A stretch of 17,209 bases of DNA from JBBSJT01 sp041691015 (GCA_041691015.1 JBEPVN010000048.1:1-17209); one strand, 5' to 3'; counted from the stretch's first letter, positions 7,575 to 15,666 are shown. Translations and numbers: made by a program. Notes: a model not told the origin generated them from the letters alone.

Positions 7575-7991
7575 TTATTTTGTATTCTCCAAAATGTTTA
7601 AATGATTCTTAAAAGCACTCATCGTCATCGCACTAATATGATGCTCCATGCCCTCAACATCAATTGCTGCAACTTCTTCTGAAACACCAAGAGCTTTTAA
7701 ATATTTTAACAAAAATAAATGGCGCTCTTTACTATACTTGGCAAGTTCTGCGCCTTTTTTTGTAAGATTTATCGGAGATGATTGCAAACACCCTTTTTCA
7801 GATAATCGTTTAAGCGTTCTGATGACAGTTACATGGGAGACGCCTAAGTGTTCTGCGATATCAGAAACGCGCGCCTCCCCTTTTGACGCAATCAAATCTG
7901 CGATGATTTCTACGTAATCTTCAGCAAGCTCTGATTCGTGGTGTTGTCTTGTTTCGATAAAAGGATTTATTTTTGTAATTGGCTTTTTCAT
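7575..7991 (-). CDS. mntR: Manganese-dependent transcriptional regulator MntR (DtxR/MntR family)
   Basis: 138 residues, slightly shorter than E. coli MntR. An N-terminal winged helix-turn-helix (VSDIAEHLGVSHVTVIRTL, ~42-60) is followed by a dimerisation/metal domain. All ligands known from Bacillus subtilis MntR (D8, E11, H77, E99, E102, H103) have counterparts here: Asp25 and Glu28 in AEDYVE, His91 in ERHLF, and Glu113, Glu116 and His117 in VEGMEHH. The SH3-like third domain of DtxR/IdeR is absent, as is normal for MntR. The ATG overlaps the stop of the upstream membrane-protein gene (ATGA, 7991-7988), implying translational coupling. Two MntR-box-like operators lie upstream of the operon (9056-9099), so negative autoregulation by Mn2+ is likely. 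Confidence 0.92.
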   Translation of the reverse strand: MKKPITKINPFIETRQHHESELAEDYVEIIADLIASKGEARVSDIAEHLGVSHVTVIRTLKRLSEKGCLQSSPINLTKKGAELAKYSKERHLFLLKYLKALGVSEEVAAIDVEGMEHHISAMTMSAFKNHLNILENTK

Positions 7992-9037
7992 ATTTTTTTA
8001 AATTTGTAATTTGCAGAATATTTCATTTGTCCGCAAACATCTGAAATTGCTTCCATTTCCTGATTCCCGATCTTGCACAAGGCATTATGAAGCGCCGGAT
8101 TTGGCTGTAGGGTTTTCAATTCTTCGGTATAGGCATTTTTTGTAATTGTAAAAATACCTTCGTTCAAAAGATACCAAACATGTAGAAAATAAGCTATAGA
8201 TAAAGCTTCAATTGCGTTAATGGGCCATTCCCCAAAATGTCCCGTATCTTCTAAATCGGTGCGATTGACATAGAGAGCTACCCCAAGTCCTACTTCTCCT
8301 GTAATTGAAAATAAGGCGTTTGCGATTAAAATAATTGGCAATGCTATTGAAAATGTTAACGCTACTGTGTTACATAATCTACCCTTTTCGCTTATTGTTT
8401 TTTGTCCTTCATAGATTTTAACAAAATAAGAACTATTTTCAATTTTCTGTTCAACATTTTTTAAGTTAGGTTTAATCGATGTATTCAAAAAAAATTTATC
8501 TGTTTTTTTATCAGATTTTGGACACAAACTTAACGTTCTTAAATGAAGAGATGCTAAACTTTTTGGAAAAAAACATCGCTTGTTAAAATCCCTTAAAAGA
8601 TCATAAATTTCCTCATATGAAATAGACGGAACAAGATTTTCAATATCTTCTCGGTCATTTTCTAAAATCCATTTTTTACAAATTGCTTTTACTCTGATGC
8701 ATTCACCCTCCCGTGCAAGAGGGCTTATTATGGCTTTTAGTCCAAGGAATGCAAAAATTGGAAGTGTAAGCCATCCTCCAACATCACCAAGAGGCCTGAT
8801 TCTTGCGAGGGGGGCGATATTTTCTGCTGTAATCATTAAAGAACGTACAGCTCCTTCAACACAAAAATAAGAAAGACCTGCAGAAATTACGCTAGAGGCG
8901 GCAGCTAGAAAGCCGGCACTTAAGCCATAATGACAGCCTTTTTTGTTTCCGATCGCATAAATGGATTTTACCATTCTGTTTGGAAAATATAAGCCATCAG
9001 TTTTTGAATAAACGGCATCGCTTAAGTTAAGGGTCAT
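7988..9037 (-). CDS. Uncharacterised multi-pass membrane protein, first gene of the mntR operon
   Basis: A 349-residue protein not recognised as any known manganese transporter; I see no Nramp, MntABC, MntP or MntE signature. Hydrophobic stretches near residues 40-62, 88-110, 225-258 and 278-300 suggest about four membrane segments. A soluble, Lys/Glu-rich stretch (~115-220) lies between the second and third. There is no cleavable signal peptide. AAAGGA lies a few bases before the ATG at 9037. It overlaps mntR by 4 bp and sits directly behind two MntR-box-like palindromes, so it is probably expressed according to manganese status. A role in metal uptake, efflux or envelope adaptation follows only from context. 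No conserved metal-ligand motif is obvious. Confidence 0.8.
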   Translation of the reverse strand: MTLNLSDAVYSKTDGLYFPNRMVKSIYAIGNKKGCHYGLSAGFLAAASSVISAGLSYFCVEGAVRSLMITAENIAPLARIRPLGDVGGWLTLPIFAFLGLKAIISPLAREGECIRVKAICKKWILENDREDIENLVPSISYEEIYDLLRDFNKRCFFPKSLASLHLRTLSLCPKSDKKTDKFFLNTSIKPNLKNVEQKIENSSYFVKIYEGQKTISEKGRLCNTVALTFSIALPIILIANALFSITGEVGLGVALYVNRTDLEDTGHFGEWPINAIEALSIAYFLHVWYLLNEGIFTITKNAYTEELKTLQPNPALHNALCKIGNQEMEAISDVCGQMKYSANYKFKKI

Positions 9038-9055
9038 GAAAATTCCTTTTGTTAT

Positions 9056-9099
9056 GAATGTAGCATAAGCTACATATTTATGTAGCTTATGCTACATTC
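9056..9099. promoter_or_regulatory. Two adjacent MntR-box-like operators upstream of the mntR operon
   Basis: Box 1 (9058-9075) is ATGTAGC-ATAA-GCTACAT and box 2 (9080-9097) is ATGTAGC-TTAT-GCTACAT. Each is a perfect 7-bp dyad with a 4-bp spacer, their centres are 22 bp apart, and together they form a 21-bp-arm palindrome (9056-9076 with 9079-9099). The layout TAGC-N4-GCTA is that of the E. coli MntR box (core CATAGC-N4-GCTATG). They lie 19-62 bp before the start codon of the first operon gene, where a bound repressor would block transcription. Confidence 0.75.
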
Positions 9100-9182
9100 T
9101 TGTATACAAAAATGTTTTCTTTTTCTGATGCTACCGCCAAGGGAATTTTTCGGAAGAAGAGAGAGAATCGGGGTCAGACAAG

Positions 9183-9209
9183 GTCAAGCCCGGGCCCCTA
9201 TATTTATTA
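9183..9209 (+). repeat. Direct repeat flanking the mntR operon (second copy)
   Basis: GTCAAGC, 8 variable bases, then CTATATTTATTA. The same arrangement with 9 variable bases occurs at 7490-7518, overlapping the right arm of the 95-bp palindrome. The two copies share orientation and enclose the mntR operon. Just upstream, GGGGTCAGAC at 9173-9182 resembles short repeats often found dispersed in bacterial genomes. Confidence 0.4.
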
Positions 9210-9220
9210 AGCCCCAAGCT

Positions 9221-9243
9221 TTGTAGCGTAGGCTTTGCTACAA
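9221..9243. promoter_or_regulatory. Degenerate third MntR-box-like dyad
   Basis: TTGTAGC (9221-9227) and GCTACAA (9237-9243) form a dyad with a 9-bp spacer. Its left part, TTGTAGC-GTAG-GCT, keeps the TGTAGC-N4-GCT core of the operators at 9056-9099. It lies 18 bp before the -35 of the kinase promoter. Either a weak operator or a related repeat. Confidence 0.3.
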
Positions 9244-9260
9244 CGGAAACATATAAATTG

Positions 9261-9289
9261 TTTACTAATTACACGATTAATGATATAGT
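9261..9289 (+). promoter_or_regulatory. Promoter of the second kinase gene
   Basis: TTTACT (9261-9266), 17-bp spacer, TATAGT (9284-9289). A leader of about 25 nt would precede the ATG at 9321, with GGAGA at 9313-9317 as ribosome site. Confidence 0.5.
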
Positions 9290-9320
9290 TTAATTTTAAA
9301 ACAAACAATTATGGAGAATT

Positions 9321-10928
9321 ATGTCATCTATTCCAAGTTTTGAAGTCAACTTTATAAAAAATCCTTATAGTGAAATTCCTATATTGCAATTTCAAAAATT
9401 TCCGGATGTTAAAGTTCCATGTCCTACAAATTATCCGGAACAGAAACAACTGGAAAAACCCCAAGAGTTTATAAAGTTAAATTTAATTGATCCTACAGGA
9501 AACTGTGAAACAATAGCTAAATTAACTGATATTGCTTACACATTCCAAATTTCAGAGAAGTTTATTCTTCAAGCAAGAGATACAGATATTTTACAACAAC
9601 TCTTAGATATGGCTCTTATATGTAAACATTATGCAATCCAAATTGGTTTGATGGACTTAGATGAGAGTCTTTCTAAAGCAAAAAAAGAGATTGCAATAGC
9701 TGAAAATGCTGAAAGAAAAACTGATGAATTATGGGAGAGGTTACAAATTAAAAAAGGAGGCTTTGGGATTATTGAGTACTGTAGGTACTCGAGCCTCGAT
9801 TGTAAAAGAGAAGATTCTTTAAAAAAAATAGTAGCAGGAGCTTTTAGAGCAATCGAGACTAATTATGTTCCACAGGAATATAAAACAAAGTTTTATTCCA
9901 GTGATCTTAACCTTAAATTCAACTCTGTTGTGAACTCTTCTCTAACATCTATCGAAATTACAGGCCTTTTTAAACTTATAGGAGAAGGCGCATCTGCCCA
10001 TATTCTTCAAAGAGTGCATTTGATAGCTGGCACTTTGGATGTTGGAAAAAATTCGATTATTAAAATAGTAAAAAATGGTTTGATGGATTCTCCACGAATT
10101 GATAATGAAATTGAGATTTTGAATGAAATTTCCAAAAACGGATCTGTTCTCGGCGTGCGTTCTAATGTGATAGATGCAGGTGATGGGATACTTGGTCATA
10201 TGGGTGATTTCTACCAAATGGACTTAGAACAGTTTCTTGGTAATAGCTCAAAAGCTTTTAAAAACTATACCCCGTCAAAATTATTAACAACATTTGAAAA
10301 AATAAAGCTTTCTTACCAGCTTATACATGGCCTGATGTTTTTCCATAAATTAAAAATATCGCACGGCGACATTAAAACAGCTAACATCTTTTTAAATTTT
10401 AAAAGCTCCTCATCTTCTAACGATTTACAACCGTTTGTTTTTTTTGCAGATTTTGGCGAGGCCTATATTCATCAAGATAACAAACCGCTTTCATTAAAAA
10501 GAAATGTTACTCCTTTATATAGATGCGCAAGTGATTTGATTGAAGGGCGGTTGATTGATAAAAAATCGAATAATACCCTCGAATATGAAATACATGAAAA
10601 AGCTTGCGACGTTTTTGCTACTGCATGTGTGATTTATGAACTATTTACTCAAAGACAAGGCCCTGAAATATTTCCTCAAGGCGACTCATACCCATGGATG
10701 CCCTATCATATGGTAACTACTGAATTTGACCCTGAGTTAAGGCCCAATTTAAAACAAAGACTTATATCAGGAGGGGCATCTGATGAGTTGTCAAATCGTT
10801 TGGTTTCCGCTTTAAGATTCAGTTATACTTTTCGTCCGCTCCCAGGATTGTTAATGGATGTGATCAAAACTGACTTAAAAACAGCAAACCCTCTCGAAGC
10901 TAAAGCTATCATCAATTTGAAACTTTAA
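9321..10928 (+). CDS. Eukaryote-type Ser/Thr protein kinase (kinase B)
   Basis: 535 residues, no signal peptide or membrane segment. The kinase domain spans ~215-510: glycine loop GEGAS 221-225, Lys248 (SIIKIV), helix-C Glu263 (DNEIEIL), catalytic loop HGDIKTAN with Asp350 and Asn355, DFG 377-379, and CDVFATA (429-435). As in the kinase at 4948-6528, HGD replaces HRD and all catalytic residues are retained. The N-terminal ~210 residues are mostly helical, start with a Pro-rich segment, and end with EITGLF directly before the glycine loop. This junction, plus SLKKIVAGAFRAI against SIKETVRIAFKIL in the first kinase, marks the two as distant paralogues across their full length. An insert of Ser residues (SSSSSND, ~362-368) sits between the catalytic loop and DFG. 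A host-directed effector role is inferred. Confidence 0.88.
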   Translation: MSSIPSFEVNFIKNPYSEIPILQFQKFPDVKVPCPTNYPEQKQLEKPQEFIKLNLIDPTGNCETIAKLTDIAYTFQISEKFILQARDTDILQQLLDMALICKHYAIQIGLMDLDESLSKAKKEIAIAENAERKTDELWERLQIKKGGFGIIEYCRYSSLDCKREDSLKKIVAGAFRAIETNYVPQEYKTKFYSSDLNLKFNSVVNSSLTSIEITGLFKLIGEGASAHILQRVHLIAGTLDVGKNSIIKIVKNGLMDSPRIDNEIEILNEISKNGSVLGVRSNVIDAGDGILGHMGDFYQMDLEQFLGNSSKAFKNYTPSKLLTTFEKIKLSYQLIHGLMFFHKLKISHGDIKTANIFLNFKSSSSSNDLQPFVFFADFGEAYIHQDNKPLSLKRNVTPLYRCASDLIEGRLIDKKSNNTLEYEIHEKACDVFATACVIYELFTQRQGPEIFPQGDSYPWMPYHMVTTEFDPELRPNLKQRLISGGASDELSNRLVSALRFSYTFRPLPGLLMDVIKTDLKTANPLEAKAIINLKL

Positions 10929-10931
10929 GGA

Positions 10932-11098
10932 TAGTACAGCAAATCGTAAATCCCTACATATAAAAAATTATTTTAAATTCGAAGATTGCTATCTCTTTTT
11001 TCGTGACATACACTCTGTGTAGGCTCGAAATAAGAGATGGTAAGATTCGAAAATTAAAATATTTTTTTATATGTAGGGATTTGCGATTTGCTGTACTA
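10932..11098. repeat. 167-bp imperfect palindrome between convergent genes (MITE-like)
   Basis: The outer arms (10932-10967 with 11063-11098) pair at 35 of 36 positions, beginning TAGTACAGCAAATCG. Pairing continues with mismatches and a 1-nt bulge through TTCGAA and ATCTCTT to a small TACAC/GTGTA stem around 11014-11016. The element fills the gap between the second kinase and guaC. No ORF is seen in it. A non-autonomous mobile element or a bidirectional transcription barrier would fit. Confidence 0.8.
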
Positions 11099-11113
11099 GA
11101 TTCTTGCCTATGA

Positions 11114-11153
11114 TTTTGGAATGCAGAAAACTTAAAATTTCTGCACTCCAAAA
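11114..11153 (-). terminator. Hairpin directly after guaC
   Basis: Arms 11114-11129 and 11138-11153 (TTTTGGA-A-TGCAGAAA) pair with one mismatch around an 8-nt loop, starting 2 bp after the guaC stop codon. No U-run follows the stem, so termination may depend on the stem alone or on Rho, or the hairpin may protect the 3' end. Confidence 0.45.
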
Positions 11154-11154
11154 A

Positions 11155-12162
11155 TTATCCCATTCGAGGTACACTTTCGTGGATATAAGAATTTGTCACT
11201 TCGACAAATTCCGCTTTTCTTTGTAGTTCCTTGATGTTTTTAGCGCCGCCATAAGTTAAACCGCTCCTCAAGCCTCCCAAAATCGTGTCGATCACACTTT
11301 GGGCGCTCCCGCTGACCGGCGCCCAAAAATCAATGCCTTCTGCAACGGTCTTTTCTTTGAGCTGACCGTAAAAGTCAGTTTGAAAATCCTCGCTTGCCTG
11401 CCCTCTATACTTAGCCTCCATTCCTTTTGCCCCTTGCCTCTTTTGACTTGCTCCCTCATTTGTCATAGCAAATAATTTCCCGATCATAACGCTGCTAGCA
11501 CCTGCTGCAAGCGCCAAACAAACGTCCCTGCTGCTTCTGATACCGCCATCTGCAATCAAAGGAATTCTTAATTTTTCCGCAATTTGCGCACACTCATAAA
11601 TGGCGCTAAATTGCGGTACGCCAAAACCTGTCACCATGCGTGTTGTGCAGGCAGCCCCAGGACCTACCCCCACTTTAACAGCATCTGCGCCTGCATTTAC
11701 CAAATCATGATAAGCCATTGCTGTGCAGACATTGCCTGCTATAATCTCTTTGTCCGGAAATTTTTTCTTCAGATTTTCAATCATATGAAACATGCGGTCA
11801 GAGTGTCCATGTGCGACATCAATACAGCACCCAAGAGCGCCAAGGTCAAGTAATTTTGCCGTTTCATCCAGAGTGTGCGTTTGAATCCCGCAGGAAATGA
11901 ACGTCTGATTCCCAAATTTTTTAACCCACTTCACTTGATTTTCAAAATTTGTAAAGCGATGAAAAATTGGAATGGATCCGTTTTGAATGAGAAGTTCTGC
12001 AAGTTCATCCCCGATAACCGTATCCATGTTAGATGCAATCAGCGGAATTTTGACTTTTCGGTTTCGTGTCAGCCAAGACTCAAGGTTTGGCTCAGTTCTA
12101 GAGGGAATATTGTTAAACTGCGGAACCAAAGCTACATCATCAAAAGTGTAAGAGCGTCTCAT
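11155..12162 (-). CDS. guaC: GMP reductase
   Basis: 335 residues, near the E. coli GuaC length (~347). It converts GMP to IMP with NADPH, releasing ammonia, in cytosolic purine salvage. The fold is an IMPDH/GMPR TIM barrel: YTFDDVALVPQ at 5-15, substrate loop GVGPGAACTTR (165-175) with nucleophile Cys172 and Thr174, phosphate-binding DGGIRSSRDV (205-214), and a flap region YRGQASEDF (252-260). There are no CBS domains, and the TGFGVPQFSAIYECA run after the active-site loop matches the GuaC pattern (TGVGYPQLSAV.ECA) better than IMPDH. AAGGA precedes the ATG by 8 bases. Obligate intracellular bacteria often have patchy purine salvage, and no other purine gene is next to it. An IMPDH-like activity cannot be fully excluded. 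Confidence 0.85.
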   Translation of the reverse strand: MRRSYTFDDVALVPQFNNIPSRTEPNLESWLTRNRKVKIPLIASNMDTVIGDELAELLIQNGSIPIFHRFTNFENQVKWVKKFGNQTFISCGIQTHTLDETAKLLDLGALGCCIDVAHGHSDRMFHMIENLKKKFPDKEIIAGNVCTAMAYHDLVNAGADAVKVGVGPGAACTTRMVTGFGVPQFSAIYECAQIAEKLRIPLIADGGIRSSRDVCLALAAGASSVMIGKLFAMTNEGASQKRQGAKGMEAKYRGQASEDFQTDFYGQLKEKTVAEGIDFWAPVSGSAQSVIDTILGGLRSGLTYGGAKNIKELQRKAEFVEVTNSYIHESVPRMG

Positions 12163-12327
12163 TTTTCTTGTCCTTAGTAATTGTCAAATAAAAAATAAAT
12201 TAACAGTATGGAAGATTAAATTTCAAACAAGAATGTGGAAAAAATCAATTTTTTTTTAAAACTGTTTTGGTTTATTTTTATTAAAATAAAGTTTACGTTT
12301 TTTCTTCTAAATTTTATTAGTTTTGCC

Positions 12328-12356
12328 TTTACATCAAAAAAAATTATAGGTATATT
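12328..12356 (+). promoter_or_regulatory. Promoter of the AsmA-like gene
   Basis: TTTACA (12328-12333), exact 17-bp spacer, TATATT (12351-12356), followed by a leader of about 30 nt with AGGGG ahead of the ATG at 12393. It is the clearest sigma70-like match in the window. The rest of the 230-bp divergent gap to guaC is AT-rich and shows nothing else. Confidence 0.55.
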
Positions 12357-12392
12357 AGTATTTTAGTTTTCATAATAACCAGGGGTTAATAA

Positions 12393-15374
12393 ATGAAAGG
12401 TTTTAAGTTATACATCCTTACTTTTTTTGCAGGTTTATTCACCCTTTTTATTGTAACCTTACTCTTGTTACCAACTATTGCATCATCAAATTTTGGTAAA
12501 GAAAAAATTGAACACTACATCAACAGTCAGATTACCGGTAACGTCTCTTTTGAAAATTTAAAATTTTCTTTTTTAGGCTCACAAGACATCCAAGGAATGG
12601 AATTTAGAGACTTATCCGGAAGATCCATTCTAAAATTAGATCAAGCTTCAATCGATTTATCTTTTCCCCGTATGCTTTTTCAAGGGATTAAAAGCGGCTC
12701 TTTTAAATTTGCTGACTTGAATGCGACATTGCATGGACCGGATCTGATTAATACTTCCCTAAAAAATGTAAGCGGCGAATTTCAAGCGTTTCCCCTACAA
12801 CTTAAACTGCGTGGACTTTCAGCTCAAGGAGAGTTGGACGGCTTTTTTGACATCGACATCGCTTTAAACGGCATTTCTTTTGAAGATCTTTCTTACCTTT
12901 CAGATCATCCGGAAATTCTATTTAACGAGACTACAGATTTTAAAGCCAAGGCAAATTTAAAAAATTTTCCTGTTTTGGTTTTAGATACTTTATTTGAATC
13001 GACCAATCCAAAATTTGAAAAAGGTTTTTTAACATCTCTTCTTGGCAACAAGCTTGATTTAACAATGGATAAAGTAAAACTTGAAAAGAGAGATAGTTTA
13101 ACCCTTAATCTTCAATCCCTATCGCCAAATATTACGGCCAATATTCAAGGTGAAATCGGTCTCGATAAACTTTTTATCACAAGTCCAGGAACCATCATGT
13201 TCATGGCAAACCAGGATTTACTAGAACACCTTTTCAAAGAAAATCTAAGCTTTTCACTTAAGAATCCAACCTCTGTTTTAATTGCGCTGGATGAATTCAG
13301 CCTGCCTTTTAGTTTTAAGAATGGTGAGTATGACATTTCCAAGATGATGTTTAAGGGAAGAATAGATTGTGATGAGGCGGAACTTATCAGTAACACAAAT
13401 CTGCCGGATATTTTTTTAAAGAAATTCAACGCAAATGTTAATTCAGAGATAGGTTCTGATAAACTTCACTTAAAAGTTCAAGCAGAAGCAATCCAAGCAA
13501 ATAAACCAATCCAAGTAGCTCTTGAAACAACGCTTCCAAAATCCTTGGATTTCAAAAAACATAAAATCCCACCGATGCGTCTAAACTTAACGCAAATTCC
13601 GGTTGCGCTCATAGATCAGTTTTTTGGAGGAAAAATTAATTTATCAAAAGCAATAGGAGCTTTTGCGAATTTAAAAATCGAAGCCTTGATGAAAAAGAAC
13701 CAATTAAATTTTCTGGCTAAATTCGAATCAGATAAGCTCTCCATTCCTGCATTGCAATTTAAATTAGACAATGACCTGACATTGACCGAACCTGCCACAA
13801 TCTATTACAAACTGGAGCCGACTGTTGCTAAAAAACTTTTACCGGAAAATGCTTTTTTAAGCTTAAACACGGACAAGCCCCTGTCATTAACATTTTTTGT
13901 TCACCCGATAGTTAATATTCAAAACTTGGAATGCTTGCCGGAAAACCTCGCGGGCGAGCTCTATATGGATAACGTGACGTTCAATGTAAAAGATAAAAAC
14001 AAAACCATTTCTTACCAGAGCATTTATATCCCATGGGAAATCAATACGATTGAAAATGTTGTCCGTTTGAATTTTTCAGGATTTGCTGAATATGCAACGG
14101 GCGGACAATTGCAGAACAATAAAAAAGGCTCTTATACCGGTACTGCTTTCCTTAAAAAAGGTGCGGACAGGATTTTCTTCGATGTTGCTCTAAAACAGGA
14201 AAATGCGTCAGGACATAAGAGCGATTTAAAATTTCATGGCGATGTCTCAGATTTACTGACTGAGGATAAAGCGTTAAATCTTTTTGGTCTTGGTTTAAAT
14301 TTGGATGCTCAAATCAATAACATGCCGACTCCCCTTTTCTGTAAAGTTGCGTGTCTTGATAAAAATCTGCATAAAAAAATAGAAGTTCTTTTCGGTAAAA
14401 CCTTGAATGCCAATATGCATGTTGCAGTCAAAGCCTTGGATGGCTTGGTGCAGGCAAAAGTCAATGGAGAAGAAGGCTCATTAAACTTGGATTCTTTTGC
14501 AAAAGACGGATTTTTATTCTTGAACAAACCATTTCAAGCCCAATTCAAAGTCACTCCAAGACTTGGGACAAGTATTTTGCAGGATATTTTCCCTATTTTA
14601 AGCGGTGTACAAACATCAGACCAGCCAATTTTGATTTCGATAGAGAATAACGGCTTTTCTTTTCCCTTACACAAACTCGATGTCACAAAAATCGAAATGC
14701 CGAAAGCTACTTTAAGTTTAGGTCATGTCAAATTCGATAAAAGCGGTGAACTTGCTACCATTTTGAGTCTTTTAACACCGTCCAACTCAGAATTGATCTC
14801 TGTTTGGTTCACTCCCCTTTATTTTAGTATGCATGAGGGCGTTTTTAGATTGGAAAGAGTCGACTTACTTATTTCCAATCAATTTCCTATTGCAACTTGG
14901 GGCAAAGTAGATCTGATCAAGGACAAAGTCAGAATGATGATCGGAATGTCGGGTCAAGCTTTAACACATGCTTTCAAAATAAAAGGCTTGGAAGATGACT
15001 ACATGCTGCAAATTCCATTTATCGGTAAAACAAACTCTGCCACAATCGACAAACCTACAGCAACTGCCAGAATCGGTGCTTTAATTGCTCAAGGGCAGGG
15101 CGGTCCAAAGGGACTTGTTTTGGGAACTGTTTTGAGCTTGGCAGGAGGCGCTTTATCAGAAAAAAGACCGCCAAAGCCTACCACATCTCCACTCCCTTGG
15201 GAAGAATCCCTAAAACAGGCTCAAAAGAATGATATTCCTGATGAAATTGAACAATCAAATATTCATGTTGAGGCTGTACCAGAACCCAAGAAAAAGCGTA
15301 ATAAAAAGTTTAATTTAGATAAGGCTATAGAACAAAACGCCGGAAAACTCATCGAACATATTTTTAAGAATTAG
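12393..15374 (+). CDS. AsmA/TamB-like envelope protein
   Basis: 993 residues. One N-terminal membrane anchor (~6-28) is followed by SSNFGKEKIEHYINSQITGNVSFENLKFSFLG, the pattern at the start of AsmA-like proteins (a short helix, then TG-V-x-hydrophobic strands, then a strand such as IQGMEFRD). The remainder is a long run of alternating beta-strand sequence without cysteine-rich or catalytic motifs, as expected for repeating beta-groove proteins. Known relatives (AsmA, TamB, YhdP) span the periplasm and are linked to phospholipid or outer-membrane-protein delivery. The C-terminal ~90 residues contain a Gly/Ala-rich hydrophobic patch (GLVLGTVLSLAGGAL), then a Pro-rich and very Lys-rich tail (EPKKKRNKK). 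The start is supported by the promoter and ribosome site. Family assignment is by pattern; the specific subfamily is unclear. Confidence 0.75.
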   Translation: MKGFKLYILTFFAGLFTLFIVTLLLLPTIASSNFGKEKIEHYINSQITGNVSFENLKFSFLGSQDIQGMEFRDLSGRSILKLDQASIDLSFPRMLFQGIKSGSFKFADLNATLHGPDLINTSLKNVSGEFQAFPLQLKLRGLSAQGELDGFFDIDIALNGISFEDLSYLSDHPEILFNETTDFKAKANLKNFPVLVLDTLFESTNPKFEKGFLTSLLGNKLDLTMDKVKLEKRDSLTLNLQSLSPNITANIQGEIGLDKLFITSPGTIMFMANQDLLEHLFKENLSFSLKNPTSVLIALDEFSLPFSFKNGEYDISKMMFKGRIDCDEAELISNTNLPDIFLKKFNANVNSEIGSDKLHLKVQAEAIQANKPIQVALETTLPKSLDFKKHKIPPMRLNLTQIPVALIDQFFGGKINLSKAIGAFANLKIEALMKKNQLNFLAKFESDKLSIPALQFKLDNDLTLTEPATIYYKLEPTVAKKLLPENAFLSLNTDKPLSLTFFVHPIVNIQNLECLPENLAGELYMDNVTFNVKDKNKTISYQSIYIPWEINTIENVVRLNFSGFAEYATGGQLQNNKKGSYTGTAFLKKGADRIFFDVALKQENASGHKSDLKFHGDVSDLLTEDKALNLFGLGLNLDAQINNMPTPLFCKVACLDKNLHKKIEVLFGKTLNANMHVAVKALDGLVQAKVNGEEGSLNLDSFAKDGFLFLNKPFQAQFKVTPRLGTSILQDIFPILSGVQTSDQPILISIENNGFSFPLHKLDVTKIEMPKATLSLGHVKFDKSGELATILSLLTPSNSELISVWFTPLYFSMHEGVFRLERVDLLISNQFPIATWGKVDLIKDKVRMMIGMSGQALTHAFKIKGLEDDYMLQIPFIGKTNSATIDKPTATARIGALIAQGQGGPKGLVLGTVLSLAGGALSEKRPPKPTTSPLPWEESLKQAQKNDIPDEIEQSNIHVEAVPEPKKKRNKKFNLDKAIEQNAGKLIEHIFKN

Positions 15375-15385
15375 ACTTACAGTCA

Positions 15386-15416
15386 TTAGAGGACTCTAAA
15401 GTGTCCTTGTTTTTTC
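15386..15416 (+). terminator. Terminator after the AsmA-like gene
   Basis: AGGAC (15390-15394) pairs with GTCCT (15403-15407) around an 8-nt loop and is followed by TTGTTTTTTC. The alternative stem TTAGAG/CTCTAA at 15386-15399 overlaps it. The stem is short, so the call is moderate. Confidence 0.5.
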
Positions 15417-15482
15417 TTTGCTTTTTTAAAAGGGAAGTAGAGAAGAATCCAGGTCTTAAATGATAAGCCGGCCTCTTTTGTT

Positions 15483-15525
15483 ATGAAAAAAAGCGTTAAT
15501 TATTAAATTATTAAGCTTTTTTCAT
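15483..15525. repeat. Imperfect hairpin in the gap before the CHLPS hydrolase
   Basis: ATGAAAAAAAGC (15483-15494) pairs with GCTTTTTTCAT (15515-15525), and the inner TTAAT/ATTA bases extend the stem imperfectly. No U-run follows in either direction. Apart from this and a lone TATAAT at 15635-15640 (possible -10 for the next gene), the 292-bp gap holds nothing I recognise. Confidence 0.35.
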
Positions 15526-15666
15526 GGGAGAAAGAAATCCGCATGCTTAGCTACTAAGATAACGCGAATTCCCCCCTTAAGGAAAATATTTTATTAACAA
15601 TCATTATCTTTATAAAATCTTAATGTTTATTTTGTATAATTAGTATTTTAAAAAAAAGGAGATAAT

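Noticed and set aside
11155..12162. Annotation as IMP dehydrogenase
   Set aside because: There are no CBS domains, the length is about 335 residues, and the sequence after the catalytic Cys follows the GMP reductase pattern.
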